NCBI GenBank assembly: GCA_034509425.1 | Contig: JAVTVJ010000072.1 | Span: 6,724,501-6,788,500, forward strand | Source of the DNA: Eopsaltria australis | Taxonomy: Eukaryota; Chordata; Aves; Passeriformes; Petroicidae | DNA: 64,000 nt | Reading direction: 5' to 3' | Part shown: positions 11,701-35,900 of the stretch, in pieces | How positions within the stretch are numbered: position 1 is the stretch's first letter | Layout: each line of letters begins with the position of its first letter | Position numbers and translations under genes: made by a program | The notes under the pieces: generated by a model | The model's input: only the letters and a program-made list of their open reading frames with translations | Database searches by the model: none | What the model was told of the DNA's origin: nothing

Positions 11701-13424
11701 CTAGAGGTTGATGGGAAGAGCAGTGTGTATTGCACTAGGAAGGGCCCTGAGCAGAATGGGAGGCAGGGTGCTGCTGGGGTGCCTCTCGGTCCCAGGCTGA
11801 TATCCCAGCATCAGACATCCTGTTCTCTTGCCTCACTTCCCAGTCAGTTTGTGGGGTCAGGAGACACATGCCTACCTGGAATCCATAGAGGCAGATCACA
11901 CACTGTCCCTGAGGAATATTGTTGTCAGTGAGGATCTCCTTCCCCTTCTGAGAAAGCATTAAAGCAAACGTTTTACTCAGTGGCCTGCCCATGGGCTCAG
12001 GGATGTCCCACCCCTTGGGCAGTCAGGGATCAGTGTCTGTGGCTGGTCAACCCCAACCTCCAACTCTCACCTCGATCAGTTCATAGAGCACCTCTGTCCC
12101 CAGCCTGGCATCAGCAACACTTCTGAGGGTCTGGGAAATCCTACAGCAAAGTAGCAGAAATCCTTAACACAAATTTAGCTACACCTTTTCAATGTCCCAA
12201 ATACCTGCCATCTTGCCATGATGACAAGAGGAAGAAAGAGAGCACTGGCCTTCAGGCTTTGCTTGGAGCACAGGACGGGCACACATGCACACACATATTC
12301 CCATGCTGTCCTAGCTCCCCACAAGCCAGCACACAGGAAGCCTTTGTCATGACAGGACTTGCAGGAGCAGTCACAGCTTCAGCTTGAGCTCACCCAGCAC
12401 CCTCTGGTTTTGGTGACTCCCAGACTTTGTTTATCTGACAGCAGCCCCTGAGCACGTGTGTTGGGAGCTGCATCCTCTCGTGCTGCTGGCAGGCACACAT
12501 TCCACTGCACCAAGGACTGAAGCACAAAGGCAACAACAGCCTGCCCAAGGACTTGGATCAGTCCCACCTCTCTCAGGGCAGGTCCAGCAGCCTTCAAGAC
12601 CCCAGGGAGTCAAATTATATTTCAGGGGGACCACAGCGCAACAACCACAAAGTGGACCCCTCTGTGTCAAATTCGGCAGCAGTGGCTCCTGAGACACTTA
12701 GGATAAAGTGATTTAGGGACCTGTATCCATCTCTTAACCAGACAGGGGAAGTCATATCAATTAGAAAAGGCTTGTCCACCAGTTCAGCCTCCCGGATCTC
12801 TGGAGCAAAGGATCGCCACTCCCCGCCTTTCTGCCACTCACTTTTGAATTTGCTCGTCTGACAGCCCCCGCGGATTCCTGATGGAGATCTCCGGAGCTTT
12901 ATCAGGATACTAAGATAAAAGAGAAACACCCAAAGCACAACAAGGAAGGTGGAGAGGACCGAGGCCGGGAGGTGCAGGGGCGCGGGGGGCGCGGGCAGCC
13001 TACCTGAGGGGGCACGGAGAGCACCAGGGTGAAGCGGACGTACTGGGAGTCCTGGTCCTGGGCCGTGGCGGGGTGCAGGGTGATGCTGATCTCCCACGGC
13101 TCCCACCTGGAGAAAGGGCAGGTCGGGGTGAGGAGGGCGGCGCGGGGCCGGGCCGGGGATGGGGAACGCGAGACGTACCTGCCCAGGCCCCGCGCCACCT
13201 GCAACTCCTCCAGGTAGATAGACTCCAGCACCTCCACCTCCGGCGGCAGCGCCCTGCGGGAACCGACCGGGCGGGGTCAGAGGGCCCCGGCGGGCTGGGG
13301 GTGCGGGACAGCAGGGGTGCGGGGACCGGGAAGGATGCGGGCACGGGGGAGGGTGCAGAGACCAGGGAAGGCAAGGGGGCTGTTACCAGGCCGTCGCCTC
13401 CGCTTCCTCACCAGCCTCCGCCAT
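8761..13424 (-). CDS. RNF25: RNF25 (AO7), RWD-RING E3 ubiquitin ligase
   Basis: Minus-strand coding exons are 13424-13387, 13253-13179, 13106-13004, 12909-12842, 12140-12071, 11947-11876, 11174-11034, 10306-10217, 9727-9593 and 9483-8761, giving 504 aa (human is about 459). The N-terminal RWD domain starts near [16 protein letters not shown] and contains [16 protein letters not shown]. The RING-H2 finger follows: [18 protein letters not shown], then CPVCRE, with all eight zinc ligands present; the human FHCHC is FHSHC here, and the changed residue is not a ligand. A helical [18 protein letters not shown] segment precedes a long, charged, disordered tail in the last exon, longer than in human. 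In mammals RNF25 works with UBE2D/UBE2E enzymes and acts in NF-kB, replication-fork and stalled-ribosome pathways. It shares its promoter with STK36. Confidence 0.97.
10893..10962 (-). mobile_element. CR1 LINE 3'-tip remnant (minus strand)
   Basis: GGATGGAAAGGGCCCTTGG followed by AGATAAGTCTAATCCCTGCTC resembles the reverse complement of the CR1 3' end as I recall it (GGTTGGAAGGGACCTCTGGAGATCATCTAGTCCAACCCCCTGCTC). It lies in an RNF25 intron, is short and diverged, and is missing the terminal octamer repeats. Confidence 0.5.
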
Positions 13425-13721
13425 CTCCCCGCTCGCCCCGGAAGCGGAAGCGGGAGCGGGGCGCCCGTTGCCAGGAGACGCCTCGGCGGCGGGGCCGGGC
13501 AGGAGCGGAGCGGAGCGGGGCGAGGTTCATCTCGCGGTGGGATTGCTGCCACCAGGCTCGGGGCACGTCCTGCCCTGGAGCCGGTGGGCAGGAACAAAGC
13601 CTGGGCCGGGGGGGGGGCACTCGCCCGGGGGAACGGGCACTGGGTGCAGCCCCGCGGGAGGGGAGACGCGGCTCCTCAGTGGCCTCTTTGCCTCGGCAGC
13701 CCAGCGGCCCCGTCCCGAACG
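13425..13721. promoter_or_regulatory. Bidirectional CpG-island promoter of RNF25 and STK36
   Basis: Only 297 bp separate the RNF25 ATG (13424, minus) from the STK36 ATG (13722, plus). The stretch is CpG-dense and TATA-less. It contains tandem ETS-like sites (CCGGAAGCGGAAGC, 13438-13451) and an RFX X-box-like motif, GTTGCC A GGAGAC, at 13467-13479. A CGGCAG acceptor at 13699 may mark the start of the first STK36 coding exon, implying a short upstream noncoding exon. RFX sites are typical of ciliary genes such as STK36. Confidence 0.7.
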
Positions 13722-25790
<12,069 letters not shown>

Positions 25791-25899
25791 CGCCTGCGCA
25801 TCCTGGGACGCCACCGCCCCTTCCTTCGTCCTCCTCAGGCTGCAGCCCGACCTTCCTTGGAACCCGCGCCGTCCGCCTGAGGGGGACTCTACCCGGCCG

Positions 25900-26150
25900 T
25901 CTTTAGCTTCCCCCGTTGGCAGCCGGCCCTGACAAAAATGCCCGTTCCTTCTGTAACCGCGCGTTTCCCGGTGGCTCCGGGAGCCGTGCCCGCGCCGCGG
26001 GGCCGCGCTCCGCCGCCAGGCTCCGCCGCGCCGCTAGGGGGCGGTGCGCCCCGCGCCGCGGTGGCTGCCGGGAGCTGTAGTCACGTGGGCCCGCCGCCGG
26101 CTCCCCATGGTAACGGCGGCGGCGGCGGGTCCGGCGGGCCCGGGCGGGCG
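25900..26150 (+). promoter_or_regulatory. TTLL4 CpG-island promoter and noncoding exon 1
   Basis: This very GC-rich, TATA-less stretch begins about 110 bp after the STK36 stop. A consensus donor GGGCG|GTGAGT at 26150/26151 ends a presumed noncoding first exon of TTLL4. CCATGGTAACGG (GGTAAC at 26109-26114) is an RFX X-box-like half-site. The transcription start site was not determined, and the STK36 3' UTR probably overlaps this region. Confidence 0.6.
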
Positions 26151-29100
26151 GTGAGTATGGCGGGGCTCCCCTGTGGAGCGGGGCTCCCCTGTGGAGCGGG
26201 GCTTTGCTCCCCGTGTGTCTCCCCGGGTGCCACCCTCAGAGTTCCCCCACTGGGGCGTAGGGCCGTTTGCTCCCCCCCCCCCCGGTCCCTCCGCCCATAG
26301 CCGTGCCCGGGCCCCGAGGAGGCACCTCGCTCCACCCCGGGCCTCCCCGCGGGGCCTGCCACGGTGCTGCCCTGTGTCCCCATGGGGCTGGGGTGGGGGC
26401 AGCTCGGGAGCGCTCTGTGGAGAGACATGCTGGGGTTGGCGGCCTGGGCGGCGCTCTGGCGCCGGGATAGAGCATCCTGGTAGCACCTTTGGCTTCAAAG
26501 GCTCTCACTTGGAGAAATGAGACACAGAGCATGTTTCCCGGGCGAGCGGCACGGAGCAAGGGCTGGCTCCCCAGCCACACACGGCCCCAGGGAGCCTCTC
26601 CAGCGGTACTTGGACTGTCAGGATGGAGCTGGGATTGACAAGGCCCAGGTGGGGTGCTGGGACATCTTGGATGTTCATCCTTTCATTGGGGTCTTGGCTT
26701 GGCTGCTCTTGTGTTGCAAAAATGAGCCGATGAGTCTGAAGGGTGAAAGGCAGAGCTGAGTTGAGACAAGCCTGGAGTATTTCCTGAATGCCTCCAGGGT
26801 TTGGGCAGGCAATGAGGAGCGAGGGCGTGGGGAAGCCCTGTGGCACTGTGCCAGCCTCCTGTGTCCCTGTGCAGCTGGTCTGTGGATGTCTCATGGGAGG
26901 CAGAGTTCAGCCCCACAGCTCCACATCAACACCCTGCCTGCCTACATGACTCCTTGAGGCTTGTCTTTCTCATTGTGGTGTTCTCACCGAATGGGCAGAC
27001 GACATCTAGTGACTCCCAGATAGTTTGGGGGAATTTACAGAGGATTGTTAACTTGTAATAGTTTTATAGAATAATATTTCCATAATTCTTACTGTTTGTA
27101 CCCAGCCGATAGTAGCTTTTGTCTGTCCTTCTGTTGCTGTCTTGCTGCAGTTGTTTTGTGTTAGGTAAAGTTTGTTGATGACAATTGCCCCCTCCCACAC
27201 TGCAGTCGTGGGGTCCTTCTCAGCACAGCAGGGATCACATTTTGAGGAGGAGCTGAGGGGACAAATGTCACCATCCCCAGATAACAGCGCCTGCGTAGAG
27301 ATGTCAGATCACTGACACAGGCTGGGGACTTTGGCTGCTGTACCAGCCTGGCTGGGTGCCACTCCTTGACATTTCCCAGGTTCCTGCCATGCATCGAGTC
27401 TGGGAGTATTTGGCAGCTTCTCACATTGAATCTCTGTTTCTTCTCCACTCCCAAGCTCTGAGAGATTGCTGTATGGAGTGAGGGTTTTGCAGTGCCTTCA
27501 GAAGAATTTTTCCCAGCCCTGTCAGGACATGGAAGAGTCCTCAGCGCATACTGAAGTACAAGCCTGGGAACCTTTTCTTCTGATTGCAGATATGTTTCAC
27601 TAAAAAGTGTCAAGAACAGAGGATGGACTAAGAATTTGTGTTTTGAACTAATTGGATAGTTCTTGTCTCCTTGCTATATGTTGATATCTTATACTTGTTT
27701 CACTCACTCCAAATCCTCCACTTATTTTTCTGCTAAAGGCCAGCCTGCCTAAGACCAGATGGAGTTGTGCTGACTGCCCTCAGTTCCTACACTGGTGGCC
27801 AAACTCTCCCCAGGTTTTGCCATGTAATTCTCCTGTACCTTTTCTCCCATCATGAAGCTCACTTGAAAATGCTGTTCCTTCAGTTTGGATCTTCAGGAAT
27901 GGGCTGTAGACCTCCTTGGTGAAAGGCTGTTAAACACCTCATGATTTCACTTGTTGCTTTTAACCCAGATCTGTTTCTCTACTCTGTTCATGCTGCAGTA
28001 CAGCTGCTTCTGTTGCCCATGTGATGAAAAAGTACAAATTGTGTGGGAGCAAGGGTAGGCACTTAGCAGCTTCACTGCTGGGGAAACAGAGCTGCATGAT
28101 CTGCTGTCAGTGTGCACTACATCTGCTTCAGGGCCTGGGGAATCTGCCAGGGAGAAATGTTGATACTCCTTTGATAGTGATAGGGACTCCATGCTCTTTG
28201 CCCTTTTCTGTGGCCCCTGCACTGTTTGATCAAAGCCAGGTCAGCCCTCCCGGGGTCAGCACTGAGCCAGCCCTTTATTTTAGGTGTCCCTGGTGCACTC
28301 AACCTACAGCCCTGGATTTTCTGCCTAACTATGCCAGAGCTCCTCACCTCGTCTGGCAACTCGTCTTCAATGTCCTTAGAGTGGTGGGAAAATCCCTCAT
28401 GAAGTTGAACACATGAGCCTTCAGTCCCCGGCCCACCCTGTGTGCGCATGGAGGGAGGCATTTGTTGCAGCACAGGGTGAGGAGGTGGCTGGATTCCAGC
28501 TCTCCCATGGCGTAGTCCAGCATCCTGCTGTGCCTGAGGTCTGCCTCCACCTTGGGAAAGGGAGCAGAGCTACTCTGTTTCTCTTGCAGGGCAGTGCCCT
28601 GCTTAGGTAAAGGGTCCCTCTGGGCTGCCCTACACTCCTCATACTTCCTCTGTTCAGTGTGGAGTGGAGTTCAGCACCACAGCTGACAAATGGAAATTAC
28701 CATCCCTGGCACAAATGTAATCCTGGGATGCAGGTGGAATTTGCTGATGCATCCTCACAGAGGTTGACTTCTCACTGGTATTTTTTTTTTTTCACCTGAG
28801 TGACCAAGCTAAAACTTGATGCCTTGATTAGGACAGAAATTGTTTACCATCCTCTGGATTTGCACACAAAATGTGGTTCTGCAAGGATGATACTGGAGCT
28901 GAGAGGGAACAATGATGCTTAACTGTGTGGCAAAGCAGCACACCAGGCTGTTGCACCCAACAGCATTTTTGTGGTGGCCAAACTGTCTGAGCTGTGTTGT
29001 CCTCATGGACAAATTGTGGCCAGCAACACCCTCTGCTCTTCAGCTTGAGCTTGCTGGTGTCCTCAGGCGCTTTGGCTTGGTGTGACTGCACTTCAGGCCA

Positions 29101-32100
29101 CTTGTTTCTTGGAGCTGATGTAGGGGAGGGAGGACTGTTTCCATGCTTTTGAAACACAAGTTTGTACCTACGTACCAGCTGTTGGAGCAGCTTTAGGCAC
29201 TCAGTTTCAGATCAATGCTGTTGATCTTGTTTAAAGTTTTAAATTTTTTGAAGGGTTACAAACCCTTATTTTGAAATGTATATCGGTTTGTTTTGCATTG
29301 TTGTTAACTCGCTTGTTCAAGCTTTAATTGAGAGTCCCAGAGCTGTGAGTGAAGAACTTGGTGTGAGCTCAGGTCTCACTTAGAAAAAGATATTATCCTT
29401 TTTAATTATAAAGAACAGAATAGAATATGCACCCTGCAATGGCATAGAAAACAATAGCAATTATCTCTTCTCCTTGTGACTTTTGGCTATGTGTGGCTGA
29501 CAGCACATTATCAGGTCAGCTTGTGGTGCATACATTTACAAGCTCTTGTTATTTTAAGTGTGTCACCAAGCTGCACTTAAAATAACCTCCACAGCCAAGC
29601 TCCTCTAACAGTGGGATAATGTGCACACCCGGGCTCTTAAGGTCTTGTCCTTTCCTGTTTGGAACAGGACTATGAGAAGCTGCCACGCTGCCATTAGAGG
29701 AGCACATGCTGCACCGGGGCTCAGGCTGGAAGAAAGGATTTTGACTGATGCATACTGGGGTGTGCAGAGGCTGAGGCACATGTTGGCCCTGTGCACTTGT
29801 GATGTGACATTTTTACAGACTGCGGCAGTGCTCCAGCTGATGTCCCAACACTTGTGAGCATGCTGTGTGGCAATAAAAGGCGCTGGCAGAATAATTGTAA
29901 GCAAGTGCAGCTGTACAGTCACTCCAAGAGTGACAGCTTTGGCCTCTGTATTGTATGTCAATAAGTCCAAGCCAAAATCCATTAATTACTTGGTTGAGTT
30001 TGAATTCCAGCCTGGCCAGTTCACCCAGGGCTTCTTCTAGCTCATGTTTCTACAATAAAATTCCAAGAGTCTAGTTTTATTGGCTTTGTGAGATGCAGAA
30101 CAGACTCCAGCTCCTTTGTCCTAGGGTTGGGTTGGCAGAACTAGGGATTGCATCAAGCTGTGACCTTCATCCATCCCAAAACTCCAAGTGAATTAAACAT
30201 AAAGGGAAAACTTCCCTGACTGGTAACCATCAAGGATTTACCCTGGGGCAAGTGATGTTGTTCCTACCCAGAGCCACAGAGATGTGGAAGCTGCTGTCCA
30301 GTTGTGACCACAGTGTGGCATGTGAAGGTGCCTCCCTCCATCTCCATCAGGTCTCCTGGATACTCAGCAGCTGCTTTGTCAAGCTGTCCTTGCAGTAAGG
30401 ATGGGAGACAGTTTTCAGGTGGACATTAGGGTTGGCTGTGCTGGCATGCAGGAGGTGGGACAGAAGGATGTATGAGGGGAAGGACAGGCAGCATGAGCTG
30501 GTGCTGTCAGTCTGGATGCATCCTGATATGCCCCCTCTGGGGGCATCTTCCTTTCACCCTTCCTGCCTCTCCTGCCCCTGTCTCTGAACTCCTGTGTCTC
30601 CACAGGGACACAGTGGGTGGTGACTAGCTGTTGGCCCTAGGCCTTACCTGGAAGCTGTACTAAAGGCCCTGCTGCTTTCTTATGCAGCTGCTGCTTCCAG
30701 CACACCTCTCCCCTGTGCTGGCCCAGATGCTTCTGCAACTCTGTGACAAAACTGCTCTGGAGAGGGGCAAGCTCAGCACATTCTTGTCTGCTACTGTGAG
30801 GCTGGATTCTGGACACTGTTAACTAAGGCTGTGCCATGGCCAGACCTCCACCCTGGCAGCCACAGCTGTCAGCAATACTCCTGTGTCTGTGTCAGTCACA
30901 TCTGTGCTACCCTTGTCACTTCCTCCAGATCGGGGTCACACAGGGCTTCTGCTGGCATTTTCACACCTGTGTATAAACTGACTAGCATTCACTGCCCTTG
31001 TTACATCTTCATTAGGCCACATCACTTTTATTTTTACAGCAGGATGATCCACTGATAGCTGTAAAGCCGGGTGGAGATGAGGTACAGATGGCTTTCACTC
31101 TGGGCTGGTCTTGCAAGGTCATTCACAGCTGGGTGAGAGCACAGGTGATGGCCAAGCTGGCAGTGCACATGGTGATGCCACAGTGACAGACCCTCTAGGC
31201 AGGAACACTTTCTCCTTGAATTTTAACTCGCTCTTTGACACCTCTGTTCACTGCTGCTAGGGTCACTTTGTGGTCCGAGTGCACTTGTGAGCTGGGTGCA
31301 TCTGGGGGGGGCAGCGTGTGGAAGCCAAGCTTCGCTCCCTTGTTTACTGGTGGAAATTTGAGCTGGGCAGGTGGCGGCATCTGAGCCACAGCTTCTTTGC
31401 TCTGTGCTAATCGCTGTGAATGTCACAACACAGCCAGGTTTGCTGCTGGGGGCAGATTGGGTAGCAATGGAATAGTGTTGTACATCTTAGTTGTGGGATT
31501 CTCTCCCCTGGGGCTTGGAGCCCCTCTGGGCTGCAGCTCCCACTGGGATACAGGCGCCCTGTCCTCATCAAGAGTTCTCAGCTTGACTGTACAAGTGCTA
31601 ACAAGCAATGCAGCCCTACGGGTGTGGAGTGGACTTGGCACCTTCCATATTTCCTTGCAGAGCTTTGCAGGGTAGCAGCTCTCCATAAGACTGAGTAGCT
31701 CCTATGAGATCCTGCATGGGATGTTCCATCTCCTACATCCTCTGGCTGAGATGCTGCTGACCTGGTGTGTGCTGGAGACTGGAGCTAATTCACATGTTGA
31801 GAAGGTCTGGCAGGTGTAAGCCCTGTGATGGTGTGAGCTGCCGTCTTGTGCGACAGAGCAACCTCAGGGTCTCCAAACGACACTTTAACTGCTGCATCTG
31901 AGGCTTGTCTTTCAGGTGGGAAAGGAGTGTGTATGTGTATTGCAAGAAAAGCAAGAGTGTGATGGTTGATATCCTTTTTTTTTAAACATGCAAGCATGTG
32001 AGAGCTGGAAGGTGGAAGAACCAGCCAGCCTGCTTGGAATACAAATTTCTATCGCAGCTGCATCCAGGGGCCCTCCAGGCATGTGTTAAAGCAATAACTG

Positions 32101-32931
32101 GCTCATGGTTTGTTTTCTCTTTTCCCTTCTCCTCAGGCAAGAGGATGTTGCAGGTATGGTGCAATAGTTCATTCTAGGAGGATCCAGGACACTTCTATCT
32201 GCAGCTCTGTGGTCTGCTAGTTTGCTCCTTGCAGGAGACTTTTCTAAAGTAGGACTGCAGTGGGGAGAAATGTGTGTGCACAGTACTGCCAGTCACTGCT
32301 GGAAACCGAGGTGTTGATGTTAGAACAGCCCTGCATTTGCTTCTTGCTGCCTTCTCAGTCCTGAGCTCTATAGGATGCCCTTAGCCCTCACTGACCTTTT
32401 CTATAAAAATGAGAAACACATTCCTTTTCAAAGCAAGGGCTGAGGTTCTCACCTAGTTGTGTAATGTTGTGAGCCGAAGCTTTAAGGAGCAGGGGGAAAT
32501 AATAAGCAGATATTTTGGGGGTTGTGGTGAAGTCAAGAGGTTCATGTTGAAGACACAGACCTGTAGGAGTGCATTCCAGCTGCCATGTGGGTCCCGGGCA
32601 GGCAGCCTTTTGTTGCAAGCAGGGAGGGCGACTGTGCTGGGGCTGCTGCCCCTGGCTCTGGCTGGTAGTCAGGCACCCTGTGTGTTTGCAGCGTACCAGC
32701 TTTCCTGCAGATGGCTCTCTTTACATTGTTCTTTGCATCTTCTGGTTTCATGTGAGATGCCAGCCGTTCTTTGACTTGGTCACAGGAGACTCTTGGTGAA
32801 CTCAGTAGATGGGAGATGTATTTTTCATCCTGCAGGAAAAGCAGCTCACTCTGCTTTCTTCATGTAGCATTGGGCTGGGTGCTGTGCCCTGACAGGGCAA
32901 CAGTGTTTTTCATGCTGTCCTCTTGTTCCAG
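26151..32931 (+). other. TTLL4 intron 1 (long first intron)
   Basis: No coding exon was recognised in 6.8 kb. The first 350 bases stay GC-rich, with a duplicated GGGGCTCCCCTGTGGAGC unit at about 26163-26200 and a C homopolymer near 26273. The rest drops to ordinary composition with AT-rich stretches around 27050-27110 and 29210-29420. Further noncoding TTLL4 exons may lie here. A pyrimidine tract plus CAG at 32931 ends the intron. Confidence 0.6.
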
Positions 32932-32992
32932 GCCAGCAAAGATGCCGCTGTAGATGACTGATGTGCTTGTGCCTCATGTGCTATGGCTCTAC

Positions 32993-35900
32993 ATGGCGTC
33001 TGCAGGACCAGACCATGCTAATCTGGGCCCCAAACAGCAGAAGAGCATTGGGCTGCAGTCAGGCACCCTTCCGGCAGAAAGACCTCAGCCGTGCTGGGCC
33101 TCGCGCCTCGCTCAGCAGCAGGCGAAACCCGTCTGGAATTTAGAGAAGAGATACGGGAGTGCTTTCCAGGATCATGTCCTGCTGCCCTCAGGGATCCCTC
33201 TGCAGCAATCCTGCTTCTTGTGCTCACCATCACTATGCCATGCACAGCCCACTGAAGACACCCTCCAAAGCCCTCCAGACACTGACACTGTCACGGGAAG
33301 GGTGATGTCTTCCGTGCTGATGAAGCCCTGCCTGCTGGCAGAGGAGCGCTCTGGGAGTGGAATCAAAGGCTCTGCCCCCAGCTCAGGTCAGCAGGCTGCC
33401 AGCTCCTGTAGACCAGTGCTCAATAACAACTCCTTCCTACGGCAAAGCAGTGCTAAAGTGCCTTTTCTGCAGCCACCGAAGATGAAAAAGTTGGAAAACA
33501 CCCGGAGTTTTCCTCCTGCTTCATGGTCCCACTCTGGGGACAGTAGAGACAGCTTTGTTAGCAGCCTGATCAACAGGGCAGTGACAAACAGCAACGTTGT
33601 GTCAGAGCAAAACACAATCCCCTCCCTTACCCCTGTGCCAAGCAGTGTGATCCTCAGGAAGGACCCTTGCTCGTTGGAGGACGCAAAGAGGAGACTTCAC
33701 AGCTCAAAAGAGAAGGAACCGGAGAAGAGCCTCTTGAAGGCTGTGCAGCAGCTACCTAGTCAGGCTGCCACACACAGAGGCTTTGAGTGCCAAGTCGAAA
33801 GTTCTGGCCTTATGAATGTGGGCAGCCTGTCCAACTGGAACAGCAGTAGGCAGCATGCCGAAGTGCAGATCACCTGGAAAGAAACCATCGCTCCCCTGAA
33901 CCTGGAGCCGGGGAGCCGTTGCCTTAACAGCAGCTCGAGCCTTACGGGCACCTGTGATGTCGTTGCCCGTGCTAAGCAGATTGGTGTCCGTCCCTCGACC
34001 TTGCACGCCAGCGATCCCAGCTGCCATCCCGTGGGCACGCTGAGCTCTCTGTGTGCCGGGGACCGCATGGCGAGGACAGAGCCTCTGCACTTCACTGCCA
34101 TCTCTGAAGTGACAGCACAGATGTCCAGCATCCAACTGGAGCAAGAGGAGAAACCGGCCCAGGCTGTGGTCCCAGGAAAGCTTAAGTGAGTAGAGGAAGG
34201 AGGAGGAGGGAGGCTGTGGTAGGATGTGCCAGGCTGGCTGTTGGGTCTGCGTGTGCTGGGAGAGGATGCACTGTGAACAGCACGAGGTGGCCATAAGGAC
34301 AACCATGGACTGTGTCCATGAGCAGAACCCAACTGCAGCATCCTGGTGGGTGGGACACCTTCCTGCAACCCCCAGCTCGATGCAGGCACTTGGGATGACT
34401 CCAAGCTGTTCCACCTTCTCCTTCAACCACAGCATGGAATTACTATGTGGCATTTCTAGTTTGTTCTCCTCAGTTGGGGGCCCTGCCTGCAGTGGTAAGC
34501 TCTGCACATATGTTGAAGGAAGCCTGCTGTTGAGCCAGGCCTTCCTAGTCAGAGACATGGATTCATAAAAGAACACAGAGCTAATACAGGATAGAGAGGG
34601 TGTGAGGACATGGAGCTCCTGCTCTCGTGCTGGCAGAGGGAGTCCTTGTTCCCCTTCTTTATAGCTGCTCTGGAACGTGTTCCTTCTCAGCTTGATCTGG
34701 GGTCTCTCCATCATGCTAGCTTGGGATGAGTGCTTGGGATCAGCACTGGAGAGGGCAGTGCCCTCATTCCCCTGCCCACATTGTCTCATGCTGCCTCATG
34801 GGCTTCTGGGTTTTTGGCTTCAGAAAGCATGTGCCATTCCTTCTCACGTGATGTCCTTTGTCCCAGTGCTGCTGCTGAGAAGTCACTGCTGGAGCTGAGC
34901 CATCCCCAGGACGAAGCAGAGGAGGAACTTCCTGATGGCCTGGACGAGAGCTGCGGTCAAGAGGAGTATGAGGACAGTGAGTGCTGGTTCCCCAGGGAGG
35001 GCTGTGCTCCATGCCTCAATGTGGGGAGTGCAGGAGCTGTCTGGGAGCTGGGGGTGAGCACAGCTGCCATCCTGTCTTACATTCATGCTGTCATTCAGGG
35101 TGTACTGACCCTAAAAGTAATGTAACAGCAAGGAGAAACTGCATGGGTTCCTTCTGGGAGCAAGATAGGGCTCACCACTGTCCTTCTCCAGAACTTACTC
35201 ACCTCCTCTCTGTGCAGGGCTGTCAGCTCCACTCCTTTCCCTGTTTTTTGTGACACTAATCGGCGGGCAAAAGTCAGGATCCAAGGATTTGGGGCAGCTG
35301 GAATGTTCTGTCCCCTGGAGCATGTCTCCTCTCTTCCGTCCCTAACTCTGTGTGCATTCACTCCTCACAGAGACAAAACCTGAGTTTGTTCCCTCCTGCA
35401 GGTGACTCAGATGCTTCCTCTGATGCTGATGTGTCGTCCAGTGGTTCTGTATCCAGGTTAGTAGCTATAAACAGTGCATTGAACTTGGTGTACTTGTCCA
35501 GACTTGTCCCAGGACCCGAGGGAATGGCCTGAAGTTGTGTCTAGGGAGGTTTAGGTTGGATATTAGGAAAAGGTTCTTTACCCAGAGGGTGGCTGGGCAC
35601 TGGAACAGGCTGCCTAGGAAGTAGCCACAGCACCAGCATGACAGAGCTCAGGAAGCATTTGGGCAATGCTTGGACAATTTTGGACCATTTTGGACAATGG
35701 GCACATGGTGTGACTCTTGGGAATGGTCCTGTGCAGGGCAGGGAGTTGGACTCGATGATCCTTGTGGGTCTCTTCCAAATCAGCATATTCTGTGATTCCA
35801 TCATCTTTGCCCTCCATGGTGACAGAGGAGATGGTAGCATGTGGGGTAAAGGAGTGAAGGTAGGAACAGATGTCCCAGCCAAAGCAAGTTTCCTTGCTAC

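Noticed and set aside
11500..11720. Possible exon or retrocopy between RNF25 exons
   Set aside because: There is no sustained frame and no splice-site pair. One short stretch hints at CR1 but is too weak to call.
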